Origin: Pigmentiphaga kullae
Lineage (GTDB): Bacteria > Pseudomonadota > Gammaproteobacteria > Burkholderiales > Burkholderiaceae_B
Reading direction: 5' to 3'
NCBI RefSeq assembly: GCF_004216695.1
Contig: NZ_SGXC01000001.1
Span: forward strand, 2,356,001-2,420,000
Length of the DNA: 64,000 bases
Position numbers and translations under genes: made by a program. The notes beneath the pieces were generated by a model that did no database searches, was not told the DNA's origin, and worked only from the letters and a program-made list of their open reading frames with translations. How positions within the stretch are numbered: position 1 is the first letter of the stretch; each line of letters begins with the position of its first letter. Positions 8,540-16,985 of the stretch are shown here, one piece after another.

Positions 8540-9844
8540 ATGAACGCAAAGTCTGTGCATCGCATCGTCATCGCCGGCGGCGGCGCGGGTGGGCTCGAAC
8601 TGGCCGTGCGCCTGGGACGCCGCCACGGTCCCGAGCACGTCACGCTGATCGACGCCACGCCCTTCCACATCTGGAAGCCCTCGCTGCACGAGGTCGCCGC
8701 GGGCACGGTGGACATCCACCGCGACGGGCTTTCCTACGCGATGCTGGCGCACGACAACGGTTTTCGCTTCGTGCTGGGAGAAATCCAGGACGTCGACCGC
8801 CAGGCGCGCGACGTGCGGGTGGCGGCGCTGCGCGACGCCGACGGCACCATCATCCTGCCCGAACGCAACGTGCCCTACGACACGCTGGTGCTGGCCGTGG
8901 GCAGCCTGGGCAATTTCTTCAACACGCCGGGCGCCGACCGGTATGCGATCTCGCTCGACACAACGGATGCGGCCGAGCGTTTCCGGCTCGCGCTGCTCAA
9001 GGCCATGGCGCGCGCCTCGGCCGGCATCGACGAGGCCACGCCGGGCGTCGTCAACGTGGTGATCGTGGGCGGGGGCGCCACCGGCGTGGAGCTGGCCGCC
9101 GAACTGCACGAGGCGGGCAATACGATCTCGGCCTACGGCCTGCCCGGCATGACGCGGCAGAACCTGCGCATCACGCTGATCGAGGGCGGGCCGCGCATAC
9201 TCGGACCGCTGCCCGAGCGCGTCGCCAAGGCGGCCGAAGAACTGCTGGTGGAGCGGGGCGTGGCGGTGGTGGCCGACTGCCGCGTGTCCGAGGTCACGCC
9301 GCATACCGTGGTGGCTCAGGACAAGGTGTTCGACGCCGATCTGTGCGTCTGGGCGGCGGGCATCAAGGCGCCGTCGCTGCTGTCGCGGCTGGGGCTGCCG
9401 CTGAACCCGATGCAGCAGGTCCAGGTGGACGAGACGCTGCGTACCCAGGATCCCGACATCTACGCCCTGGGCGATTGCGCCGCGGCGCCGTGGCGCGAGA
9501 CCGGCAAGACCGTGCCCGCGCGTGCCCAGGCCGCGCACCAGCAGGCATCGTATCTGCTGCCGCTGCTGTCCGCCCGCATACGCGGCGAGTCGGCGTTCGC
9601 GGAGCCGTTCCGCTTCCGCGATTTCGGTTCGCTGGTGTCCATCGGCCATGCCGAGGGCGTGGGCAGCCTGATGGGTAATCTTTCCGGCCGCAAGCTGCTG
9701 GTGGAAGGATGGATCGCCCGCATGATGTACGCCGGCACGCACTGGTCCCACTACGCCGCGGTACTGGGCTGGTGGGGCGCCAGCGTGCGCTCGCTCAGCC
9801 GCTTCCTGAGCCGCCGTTCGCAGCCCCGCGTCAAGCTGCACTAG
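8540..9844 (+). CDS. ndh: Type II NADH dehydrogenase (NDH-2)
   Basis: This 434-residue FAD-dependent oxidoreductase has an N-terminal FAD-binding 'IAGGGAGGLELA' (about residues 11-22) and a second Rossmann motif for NADH, 'IVGGGATGVELAAEL' (about 174-188). 'IYALGDCAA' marks the C-terminal FAD contact. The C-terminal part holds an amphipathic/hydrophobic stretch ('HYAAVLGWWGASVRSL') suited to membrane association. NDH-2 passes electrons from NADH to quinone without pumping protons. A good ribosome binding site (GGGGAAAG) precedes the ATG. It is probably monocistronic, 61 bases after pmbA. Confidence 0.93.
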   Translation: MNAKSVHRIVIAGGGAGGLELAVRLGRRHGPEHVTLIDATPFHIWKPSLHEVAAGTVDIHRDGLSYAMLAHDNGFRFVLGEIQDVDRQARDVRVAALRDADGTIILPERNVPYDTLVLAVGSLGNFFNTPGADRYAISLDTTDAAERFRLALLKAMARASAGIDEATPGVVNVVIVGGGATGVELAAELHEAGNTISAYGLPGMTRQNLRITLIEGGPRILGPLPERVAKAAEELLVERGVAVVADCRVSEVTPHTVVAQDKVFDADLCVWAAGIKAPSLLSRLGLPLNPMQQVQVDETLRTQDPDIYALGDCAAAPWRETGKTVPARAQAAHQQASYLLPLLSARIRGESAFAEPFRFRDFGSLVSIGHAEGVGSLMGNLSGRKLLVEGWIARMMYAGTHWSHYAAVLGWWGASVRSLSRFLSRRSQPRVKLH

Positions 9845-9893
9845 GCCCGCCAGTCGTCCTCCAGCCCAGGGTTTGTCCCTGTCCCGGGTTTCA

Positions 9894-9939
9894 TTGACAG
9901 CCAAAATTTGCATGATAAAGTCATGTAAATCGTCATGAC
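9894..9939 (+). promoter_or_regulatory. Promoter/operator region of the deaminase-transporter operon
   Basis: A consensus -35 TTGACA lies at 9894-9899, with a weak -10 candidate TAAAGT at 9916-9921. Overlapping these is an inverted repeat CATGA (9911-9915)/TCATG (9921-9925), followed by a perfect palindrome GTCATGAC (9932-9939). The repeated CATGA/TCATG core across the promoter suggests a repressor site. The MarR protein at the operon's end is a plausible binder (inference). Confidence 0.5.
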
Positions 9940-9960
9940 CCACCCAGTGGCTGGAACGAC

Positions 9961-10875
9961 ATGAAACTCAGAATCGATGCCCATCCCGACCCCATGATGG
10001 GGCTGGTTCCCCTGTTCACCGCCATCGACGCCGGCCTGTTCGCCAAGCGCGGCATCGAACCCGTGTTCGTGCAGCGGTCGGCGGTGCAGGCCATCGAGGA
10101 CATGCGCGCCGACCGCATGGATCTGACCTTCTCCGGCCCCACGCTCACCATCATGGCGCGCGAACGGTTCGGCCTGCCGTCCCGCTTCGTCTCGGCCGCC
10201 GCGCTGCGCGGTACCTATGCCGGGCGCAGCGCCGATTTCATGAATCTCATCGCCCGCCACGACGTGGTGATCGAGCGGCCCTCGGACTTCGAAGGCAAGC
10301 GCCTGGGCGCTTTCGCGCTGGACGGAGGCATCACCCATTCGGCGCCGCTGCACCTGTTCAACCAGCACGGCGTCGACGTCTCGCGCGTGCAGTGGGTGCC
10401 CATGCCCTTCCACAAGATGCCCGACGCGCTGGCCGCGGGCGAGATCGACGTCGCCATCTGCGTCGAGCCGCTGGTCACCCTGATGCTCAGGCGCGGCCTG
10501 GGCCGCGCGGTGGACGAGGTGCTGGGCGAGGGCTCGCTGGCGATGGCCAGCACGGGTAATCCGTCGCTGGTGTCGAACTGGTGGACCACGCAGGCGGCCT
10601 GCGCGCGCAATCCGGAACTGTTCGCCGCCACGGCCGATGCGCTGGCCGAGGCCGTGGGCGTCGTGTACGCCGATCCGTCGGCCGCGCTCGATGCAATGGC
10701 CCGCCATACCAGCCAGGATTCCGCGCTGCTGCGCGAGATCGGATTCAAGACCACGCTTTTCCATCCCTTCGGCATGGACGATCCCGAGGTCAAGGCCATG
10801 TACCGCGGCTGGGTGACCGTGCTGCGCGGCGCCGGCCTGCTCGACCACGACATCGACGTGGAGCAGTTCTTCTGA
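9961..10875 (+). CDS. NMT1/THI5-like ABC substrate-binding protein lacking a signal peptide
   Basis: This 304-residue protein has the NMT1/THI5 periplasmic-binding fold: 'PLFTAIDAGLFAKRGIEP' (about 18-35), a 'DLTFSGPTLTIMARE' segment and 'GEIDVAICVEP'. It begins directly with the mature-type sequence 'MKLRIDAHPDPMMGL' and no upstream signal peptide fits, which is unusual for such a receptor. The next gene is a second, normally secreted NMT1-like protein, followed by an ATPase, a permease and a cytosine-deaminase-like enzyme. This copy could be a cytoplasmic sensor or enzyme, or be exported by another route. The THI5 cysteine cluster needed for pyrimidine synthase activity is not visible. Confidence 0.85.
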   Translation: MKLRIDAHPDPMMGLVPLFTAIDAGLFAKRGIEPVFVQRSAVQAIEDMRADRMDLTFSGPTLTIMARERFGLPSRFVSAAALRGTYAGRSADFMNLIARHDVVIERPSDFEGKRLGAFALDGGITHSAPLHLFNQHGVDVSRVQWVPMPFHKMPDALAAGEIDVAICVEPLVTLMLRRGLGRAVDEVLGEGSLAMASTGNPSLVSNWWTTQAACARNPELFAATADALAEAVGVVYADPSAALDAMARHTSQDSALLREIGFKTTLFHPFGMDDPEVKAMYRGWVTVLRGAGLLDHDIDVEQFF

Positions 10876-10927
10876 GTTTCGGAGCCGCCGCGCGCGGATG
10901 GGTGTTTGTCACTATCGGGAGATCGTC

Positions 10928-11947
10928 ATGAAGCAGTCCGATTCCAGGGTTCGCCGCGCGCTCTTGTTCTGCGCGGCATTGGCCTGTGCGCAGCCGGGCC
11001 TGGCCGGCGCCCAGCCGTCCGCCGCCGCGCCCGAGAAGGCCGTCATGTTCATCGGTTGGCGGGCCGAGGCCGAGTGGGGTGGTTTCTTCCAGGCCGTGGC
11101 CAAGGGCATCTACCGCAAGCACGGGCTGGACGTCGAGATCCGCCTGGGCAATCCGCAAAGTAATCCCACGCCCATGCTGCTGGCCGGGCGCGTGGATTTC
11201 ACGGCGGGCAGCAGCGGCACCTCGCTCAACGCGGCGCGCGAGGGCGCGCCCCTGATGTCGGTGGCCGCGATCTTCCAGAAGGACCCGCGGGTGCTGATCG
11301 CCCACCCCAACCAGGGCGTGGACAGGATCGAGCAGATCAAGGACCGCACGGTGCTGGTGGGCGCGCTGGGCATGGCGACCTTCTGGCCCTACCTGCGCGG
11401 GCGCTTCGGCTTCACCGACGACCAGGTCAAGCCCTATACCTTTTCGCTGGCGCCGTTCCTGGCCGACAAGAAGGTGGTGCAGCAGGGGCTCATCACCAAC
11501 GAACCGCTGGCGCTGAAGAAGGCCGGGGTCGAGAATCCGGTGTCCTTCCTGCTGGCGGACTATGGCTGGGATCCCTACATGACGACCATCGTCACCACCC
11601 GCGACAACGTCGAGAAGCGGCCGCAGTTCGTGCAGAAGTTCGTCGATGCGTCCATCGAGGGCTGGTACAGCTACCTGTACGACGATCCGTCGGCCGGCAA
11701 TGAGCTGATCAAGCGCAACAATCCCGAGATGACCGACGAGCAGATCGCCTTCGCGATCAGCGCGATGAAGGAACGCGGCCTGATCGATTCCGGCGATGCG
11801 AAGCGGCTGGGAATCGGCGCGATGACCGACGCGCGCTGGGACCATTTCTACCAGTCCATGGTGGACGTGGGCGTGCTGCCCAAGGGCCTGGACGTACGCA
11901 AGGCCTACACCTTGAGGTTCGTCAACAAGAAGGTCGGCATGCGATGA
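10928..11947 (+). CDS. NMT1/THI5-like ABC transporter substrate-binding protein
   Basis: This is a 339-residue secreted receptor: basic start 'MKQSDSRVRR', a hydrophobic signal sequence, and cleavage near 'GLAGAQ' (about residues 28-29). The mature part has 'WGGFFQAVAKGIYRKHGLDVEI' and 'MLLAGRVDFTAGSSG', typical of receptors for pyrimidines, thiamine precursors, nitrate or sulfonates. The start follows GGGAGATCGTC. Its stop overlaps the ATPase start by four bases (ATGA). Together with the two following genes it forms a full importer, and the linked deaminase suggests a cytosine-like or other N-heterocyclic ligand (inference). Confidence 0.9.
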   Translation: MKQSDSRVRRALLFCAALACAQPGLAGAQPSAAAPEKAVMFIGWRAEAEWGGFFQAVAKGIYRKHGLDVEIRLGNPQSNPTPMLLAGRVDFTAGSSGTSLNAAREGAPLMSVAAIFQKDPRVLIAHPNQGVDRIEQIKDRTVLVGALGMATFWPYLRGRFGFTDDQVKPYTFSLAPFLADKKVVQQGLITNEPLALKKAGVENPVSFLLADYGWDPYMTTIVTTRDNVEKRPQFVQKFVDASIEGWYSYLYDDPSAGNELIKRNNPEMTDEQIAFAISAMKERGLIDSGDAKRLGIGAMTDARWDHFYQSMVDVGVLPKGLDVRKAYTLRFVNKKVGMR

Positions 11948-12708
11948 CTGAAACGGCCATGGATATCGACCGGGTGCTGGAACTGCGGAACATCTCCAAG
12001 CGCTTCGGCAACGGTACGCTGGCGGTCGAGAACCTCGGCCTGTCGCTGGCGCGGGGAAGCTTCGTCAGCCTGCTCGGACCCTCGGGCTGCGGCAAGAGCA
12101 CGGTGCTGCGCATGATCGCCGGACTGTCCGAGCCCACCTCCGGCGATGTCGTGCGGCAGGGGACCAAAGGGGCGATCGGCTTCGTCTTCCAGGAGCCCAC
12201 GCTGATGCCGTGGGAGACGGCGCTGTCCAACACCACGCTGCCGCTGGACCTGGCGGGCGTGCCGCGCGACGAGGCCCGGCGTCGCGCCGCCGAGGCGCTC
12301 GATAAGGTCGGGTTGAAGGGATTCGAGGATGCCCTGCCGCGCGAGCTGTCCGGCGGCATGAAGATGCGCGTCTCCATCGCCCGGGCCATCGTGACCCGGC
12401 CACAGGTGCTGCTGCTGGACGAGCCCTTCGCGGCGCTGGACGAGATCACGCGGTTCAAGCTGAACAACGACCTGCTGCGGCTGTGGCAGGACCAGCGCTT
12501 CACCGCCGTGTTCGTCACGCATTCGGTGTTCGAGTCGGTGTACCTGTCCCAGCGGGTGATCGTCATGGCCGCGCGGCCGGGGCGGCTCCATGCCGATCTT
12601 GCCATTTCTCCCGACGCCGAACGCGGCGAGTCGTTCCGCACCTCGGCCGAATACGCGCACCTGTGCAGGCAGGCCTCGGAAGCCCTCGAAAAGGCGATGA
12701 ACGCATGA
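11944..12708 (+). CDS. ABC transporter ATP-binding protein (NitT/TauT type)
   Basis: This 254-residue ATPase has Walker A 'GPSGCGKST' (about residues 46-54), a Q-loop in 'FVFQEPTLMPW', signature 'LSGGMKMRVSIARA', Walker B 'VLLLDEPFAALD' and H-loop 'FVTHSVFES'. It energises import of the ligand caught by the upstream receptor(s). Both ends overlap neighbours by four bases, so receptor, ATPase and permease are translationally coupled. Confidence 0.95.
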   Translation: MTETAMDIDRVLELRNISKRFGNGTLAVENLGLSLARGSFVSLLGPSGCGKSTVLRMIAGLSEPTSGDVVRQGTKGAIGFVFQEPTLMPWETALSNTTLPLDLAGVPRDEARRRAAEALDKVGLKGFEDALPRELSGGMKMRVSIARAIVTRPQVLLLDEPFAALDEITRFKLNNDLLRLWQDQRFTAVFVTHSVFESVYLSQRVIVMAARPGRLHADLAISPDAERGESFRTSAEYAHLCRQASEALEKAMNA

Positions 12709-13496
12709 ACTCCAAGCTCCGTACCGCGCGCATCGTCCTGCCCGTCGTCATGGGCGTGCTGTGCCTGGTGGCCTGGGAGGCGATCGTGCGCGGCCTGCGC
12801 ATCTCGCCCCACATCCTGCCCGGTCCGGCCGACATCGGCCGGGCGCTGGTCGAGGATTGGCCGCTGCTGTCGGCGGCGCTGTGGGTCACGCTGAAGATCA
12901 CCGCGTCGGCCTTCGTCAGCGCCGTGCTGGTGGGCGGCGCCATCGCCATCCTGTTCAGCCTGTCCAAGTGGATAGAGCTGACCTTCTTTCCCTATGCGGT
13001 CATCATGCAGGTCACGCCGGTGGTCGCCATCGCGCCGCTGCTGATCATCTGGGTGGACAACGTCCAGGTGGCGCTGCTGATCTGCGCGTGGCTGGTGGCC
13101 TTCTTTCCCATCCTGTCGAACAGCATCGTCGGCCTGAACAGCGCGGACCACAACCTGCGCGACCTGTTCCGGCTCTACGGCGCCACGCCTGGCCAGACGC
13201 TGCGCCGGCTGCGCATCCCGTCGGCCATGCCGTACTTCCTGGCGGGCGTGCGCATCTCCGGCGGCCTGTCGCTGATCGGCGCGGTGGTGGCGGAATTCGT
13301 AGCCGGGGCGGGCGGGCAGGGTTCGGGGCTGGCCTATCGCATCCTGGAGGCCGGCTACCAGTTGAAGACGCCGCGCATGTTCGCGGCCCTGCTGATGATT
13401 TCCTGCACCGGCGTGCTGATCTTCCTGGCGACCTCGTGGGGGTCGCAGCGCATCCTGCGGCGCTGGCACGAAAGCGCCATGGAGCGCGAATCTTGA
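12705..13496 (+). CDS. ABC transporter permease (NitT/TauT type)
   Basis: This 263-residue integral membrane protein has about six hydrophobic segments, the first at residues 8-28, and an EAA-loop region around 'LFRLYGATPGQTLRRLRIPSAM' that contacts the ATPase. It matches the SsuC/TauC/ThiX permease size. The start at 12705 overlaps the ATPase stop (ATGA); longer reading frames upstream have no membrane-protein character. The gene ends in a TTGA overlap with the deaminase gene. Confidence 0.93.
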   Translation: MNSKLRTARIVLPVVMGVLCLVAWEAIVRGLRISPHILPGPADIGRALVEDWPLLSAALWVTLKITASAFVSAVLVGGAIAILFSLSKWIELTFFPYAVIMQVTPVVAIAPLLIIWVDNVQVALLICAWLVAFFPILSNSIVGLNSADHNLRDLFRLYGATPGQTLRRLRIPSAMPYFLAGVRISGGLSLIGAVVAEFVAGAGGQGSGLAYRILEAGYQLKTPRMFAALLMISCTGVLIFLATSWGSQRILRRWHESAMERES

Positions 13497-14842
13497 AATC
13501 GCTGGCCGCGGAGCTCGAACGGGCGGCGGGCGCCTACGTTCTGAGCGGCGCGCGGGTGCCCGTGGCGCTGCTGCCCGCCGAGCTGGCCGGACTGGGCGAC
13601 GGGCAGGGCTTGGCGGACGTGGACCTGGCGGTCGAAGGAGGGCGCCTGAGCGCGGTCGCGCCCGCCCGGACGCTGCAGGGCGCTGCGGGGCCGGACCTGG
13701 CCGGCCGGCAGGTCTGGCCGGCCTTCCATGATCTGCACACCCACCTGGACAAGACGCATACGCTGGCGCGCGCGCCCAACGCCGACGGCACGCTGCCGGG
13801 CGCGGTCAAGGCCGTGATGGCCGACCACGCGCGCTGGCGTCCGGGCGAGCTGGATGCGCGCGCCGACTTCGCCCTGCGCTGCGCCTGGGCGCACGGCACG
13901 GCCGGCCTGCGCACGCACCTGGACGCGGCGGGGCCGCAGGCGCGCATGGCCTGGGACACCATGCTCGCCCTGCGCGAGCGATGGAGGTCCCGGGTGCGGG
14001 TGCAGATGGTGGCCATGGCGCCCATGGAAACCTATCTGGGCGACGGCGCCGAGGACTTCGTGCGCCGGGTGGCCGAGACCGGCGGCGTACTGGGCGGCGT
14101 GACGCGCATGCCGGGGCTGCCGCCGCCCGCCGCGCGGCAGCGCCTGGGGTTGGCCCTGGATGCGCTGTTGGACTGGGCCGTGCGCTACGGCCTGGACGTG
14201 GACCTGCACGTGGACGAATCCTGCGAACCCGAGGCGGACTCCCTGCTGGAGGTCGCGCGGCGGACCCAGGCGCGCGGACTGGGCGGGCGGGTCGTATGCG
14301 GCCATTGCTGCAGCCTGGCCGTACAGGCGGACGAAACCCGCGAGCGTGTGCTGGATGCCTGCCGCGACGCGGGCCTGGCCATCGTCAGCCTGCCGCTGGT
14401 CAATCTGTTCCTGCAGGACCGGGCGCCGGGCCGCACGCCCAGGCTGCGCGGGTTGCCGCCGCTGCAGGAAATCTCGGCCCGTGGCATTGCCGTGGCGTTA
14501 TCGAGCGACAATTGCGCAGATGCGTTTCATGCCTACGGAGACTACGACATGCTGGAAGTATTCCGCGAAGCCGTGCGCAACGGCCACCTGGACAGCCACG
14601 CCGGCGACTGGTCCGCCAGCGTGACGGCGACTCCCGCGGCCTTGATGCGCCAGGGAGGATCGGGGCGGCTCGAACCGGGCGAAATGGCGGACTTCGTGAT
14701 TTTCGACGCTGGGGGCATTTCCCGGCTGCTGGCCCGGCCCCAGTCCGACCGCCTGGTCGTGCGGGAAGGCCGGCTCCTGGCCGTGTCGCCGCCGTCCTTC
14801 GACGAACTCGACGCGGCGCTGGCGCGCGCGGGTACGGAGTAG
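13493..14842 (+). CDS. Cytosine deaminase-type amidohydrolase
   Basis: This is a 449-residue amidohydrolase-superfamily protein. Metal ligands are visible as H82/H84 in 'LHTHLDK', H239 with acid E242 in 'LHVDE', H271 in 'CGHCCS' and D339 in 'SSDNCAD', an arrangement like Escherichia coli CodA. It would hydrolytically deaminate cytosine or a related ring (isoguanine, creatinine-like or oxidised pyrimidines) in the cytoplasm. I chose the TTG start at 13493 because it overlaps the permease stop (TTGA) and fits family length; the frame is open far upstream without homology. Linkage to an NMT1-type importer suggests import and deamination of one ligand. Confidence 0.88.
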   Translation: MKSLAAELERAAGAYVLSGARVPVALLPAELAGLGDGQGLADVDLAVEGGRLSAVAPARTLQGAAGPDLAGRQVWPAFHDLHTHLDKTHTLARAPNADGTLPGAVKAVMADHARWRPGELDARADFALRCAWAHGTAGLRTHLDAAGPQARMAWDTMLALRERWRSRVRVQMVAMAPMETYLGDGAEDFVRRVAETGGVLGGVTRMPGLPPPAARQRLGLALDALLDWAVRYGLDVDLHVDESCEPEADSLLEVARRTQARGLGGRVVCGHCCSLAVQADETRERVLDACRDAGLAIVSLPLVNLFLQDRAPGRTPRLRGLPPLQEISARGIAVALSSDNCADAFHAYGDYDMLEVFREAVRNGHLDSHAGDWSASVTATPAALMRQGGSGRLEPGEMADFVIFDAGGISRLLARPQSDRLVVREGRLLAVSPPSFDELDAALARAGTE

Positions 14843-14845
14843 GCC

Positions 14846-15340
14846 ATGGCGCGATCCTCATCGGCGAACCCGCCGCGCCGGCCCGGTCAGGCCCAGGCCT
14901 TTCCGGAGGGCGGCCTGCTGGCGCCGCGAGTCAGTACCCTGAGCAAGGCGCTCACCCGCAGCGCCGTTCAGTTCGCCAAGGCGCAGTACGGCCTGTCCCA
15001 GGTGGAATGGCAGGTGGTCACCCTGTTGGGCGTGTTCCAGCCGGTGTCCATACGGGAACTGGCCTATCACGCCATGCTCGATGCCGCGCAGATCAGCCGC
15101 GCGGTGTCGGCGCTGGTGGCGCGGGGCGACGTCAACCGCGCGCGCAGCGCGCGCGACAGCCGCGAGGCGGAACTGTCGCTGACGCCGCAGGGGCTGGCCA
15201 TGCACGCGGAACTGACCGCCGCCGCCCAGGCCCGGAACCGGCACGTGCTCGATGGGCATTCCGCGGCCGACATGGCCCGGTTTTTCACCATGCTGGACAG
15301 CTTCATCGCGCGGGCCAGGCAGCTCAGCGACCAGGAATGA
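14846..15340 (+). CDS. MarR-family transcriptional regulator
   Basis: This 164-residue winged-helix regulator has a helix-turn-helix around 'SIRELAYHAMLDAAQISRAVSALVARG' (residues 68-94) and a wing with 'SARDSREAELSLTPQG'. The sequence fits the MarR family of ligand-released repressors. It starts three bases after the deaminase stop with GGAG upstream, so it is the last gene of the importer-deaminase operon. It probably controls that operon through the CATGA-type repeats upstream of 9961 (inference). Confidence 0.9.
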   Translation: MARSSSANPPRRPGQAQAFPEGGLLAPRVSTLSKALTRSAVQFAKAQYGLSQVEWQVVTLLGVFQPVSIRELAYHAMLDAAQISRAVSALVARGDVNRARSARDSREAELSLTPQGLAMHAELTAAAQARNRHVLDGHSAADMARFFTMLDSFIARARQLSDQE

Positions 15341-15413
15341 AGCGGGCGGGTGGCCGGCTTGCCGGCCGGTCCCTACAATAGCCTCCACTTCATTTCCCCG
15401 ACGGAGTTCCCGC

Positions 15414-16466
15414 ATGGACGCACGCGACGCAATGGCCGGCCGCCCCGGCGGGCGCAACCTGATCACCGACGTCGCCGGCCTGCGGGTGGGGCAGGCGCAC
15501 GATGCGCGGGCCTGCACCGGCGTCACCGTGATCCTGCCGGACGAGCGGGCCATGGCCGCGGTGGACATCCGCGGCGGCGGGCCGGGTACGCGCGAGACCG
15601 ATACCCTGGGCGCATCCAATCTCGTGCGTTCGGTCGATGCCATCGTACTGTCCGGCGGTTCGGTCTACGGCCTGGCCAGCGGCGACGGCGTGGCCGCGTG
15701 GCTGGGAGCGCAGGGCCGCGGCTTCACGCTGCTGCGCCAGCCCGGCGTGCCGCCTTCGCCCATCGTGCCGACCGCGGTGCTGTACGATCTGGCCAACGGC
15801 GGCGACAAGCAATGGGGCGAGACGCCGCCCTATCGCGACCTGGCCATGCGGGCTGCCCGGAGTGTCCAGTCCGGTTTCGACCTGGGCACGCATGGCGCGG
15901 GTTTCGGCGCCTCGGCGGGTTCGCTCAAGGGAGGGCTGGGGTCCGCGTCCTACGTCACGCACGACGGCATGACGGTGGGCGCCATCGTGGCCTGCAACAG
16001 CTTCGGCTCGGTCGTGGCGCCGCAAGGCCGGCGTTTCTGGGCTGGAGCCTTCGAGATCGGCGAGGAGTTCGGCGGCCTGGGGCCGGCCGATACCCGGGCC
16101 GAGGGCGAGAACTGGGAATTCGCCAAGCTCGATCCCCAGCCCCGCGCCAACACCACCATCGCCTGCATCGCCACCGACGTCGCGCTGTCGCCCGACGAAC
16201 TGCAGCGCGTGGCGACCATGGCGCAGGACGGACTGGCCCGGGCCATCCGCCCCATCCACGCGCCGTTCGACGGCGATACGGTGTTCGCGATCTCGACCGG
16301 TCGGCGCGAGGCGCCGGCGATGGAAGGGCCGGTGGACCCGCGGCCCTTCATCGTCTGCCGGCTGGGCGCGCTGGCCGCCGACGTGCTGGCCCGCGCCATC
16401 GCGCGCGGCGTGTACAGCGCCGTCACGCCCGAAGGAATGACGACGCCCGCGTGGTCCAGCCTGTGA
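15414..16466 (+). CDS. P1-family self-processing peptidase (DmpA/BapA-like)
   Basis: This 350-residue protein of the DmpA/BapA N-terminal-nucleophile family has 'GGGPGTRETD' near residue 54, 'VLSGGSVYGLASGDGV' near 78, 'GAGFGASAGSLKGGLGSAS' near 161 and 'NTTIACIATDV' near 246. The N246-T247 bond is the probable self-cleavage site that exposes the catalytic threonine; this follows from family alignment in memory. Members release N-terminal D- or L-amino acids, amides or beta-amino acids. No signal peptide is seen. It lies 73 bases after the MarR gene in the same direction, but membership of that operon is uncertain. Confidence 0.9.
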   Translation: MDARDAMAGRPGGRNLITDVAGLRVGQAHDARACTGVTVILPDERAMAAVDIRGGGPGTRETDTLGASNLVRSVDAIVLSGGSVYGLASGDGVAAWLGAQGRGFTLLRQPGVPPSPIVPTAVLYDLANGGDKQWGETPPYRDLAMRAARSVQSGFDLGTHGAGFGASAGSLKGGLGSASYVTHDGMTVGAIVACNSFGSVVAPQGRRFWAGAFEIGEEFGGLGPADTRAEGENWEFAKLDPQPRANTTIACIATDVALSPDELQRVATMAQDGLARAIRPIHAPFDGDTVFAISTGRREAPAMEGPVDPRPFIVCRLGALAADVLARAIARGVYSAVTPEGMTTPAWSSL

Positions 16467-16502
16467 CGCGCGCCGGACCCGGTCCGCGTCCCGGCGCGGG
16501 GT

Positions 16503-16985
16503 CTACCGGGTCCAGTGACCCGATTTCCCGCCTTTCTTCTCCATCAGCCGCACGTCGGTCATGACCATGCCCCGGTCCGCCGCCTTGCACATGTCGTAGA
16601 TCGTCAGCAGCGCGACGTTGACGGCGATCAGCGCCTCCATCTCGACGCCGGTGCCGCCCACGGTCTCGGCGCGCACGGTGCAGTGCACGGCGCCGGCTTC
16701 GTCGTCCAGGGCGAAGTCACAGGCCACGTGCGTCAGCGGAATCGGGTGGCACAGCGGAATCAGGTCCGAGGTCTTCTTGGCGCCCATGATGGCGGCGATG
16801 CGGGCGATGCCCAGTACGTCGCCTTTCTTGGCGTTGCCGTCGCGGATCAGGGCCAGCGTGGCCGGCTGCATGCGTATCGTGCCGGCGGCGACGGCCACGC
16901 GCGCGGTGGCCGGCTTGGCGCCCACGTCCACCATGTGGGCCTGTCCGGCCGCGTCGAAGTGGGTCAGGGGGGATTGCGCCATCAT
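16503..16985 (-). CDS. moaC: Cyclic pyranopterin monophosphate synthase MoaC
   Basis: This 160-residue protein matches MoaC throughout: '[18 protein letters not shown]', '[20 protein letters not shown]', '[13 protein letters not shown]' (active-site histidines) and '[23 protein letters not shown]'. It converts the MoaA product into cyclic pyranopterin monophosphate, the first molybdenum-cofactor step. It starts with two consecutive ATGs; the first (16985) overlaps the sulfurtransferase stop in an ATGA, which supports it. The coupling to sseA is of interest because molybdopterin synthesis needs sulfur. Confidence 0.96.
   Translation of the reverse strand: MMAQSPLTHFDAAGQAHMVDVGAKPATARVAVAAGTIRMQPATLALIRDGNAKKGDVLGIARIAAIMGAKKTSDLIPLCHPIPLTHVACDFALDDEAGAVHCTVRAETVGGTGVEMEALIAVNVALLTIYDMCKAADRGMVMTDVRLMEKKGGKSGHWTR

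Noticed and set aside
9961-10875. Signal-less NMT1-type protein as a THI5-style pyrimidine synthase
   Set aside because: The cysteine-rich active-site motif of THI5 proteins is not present, and a complete transporter plus deaminase follows, so a binding role is more likely.
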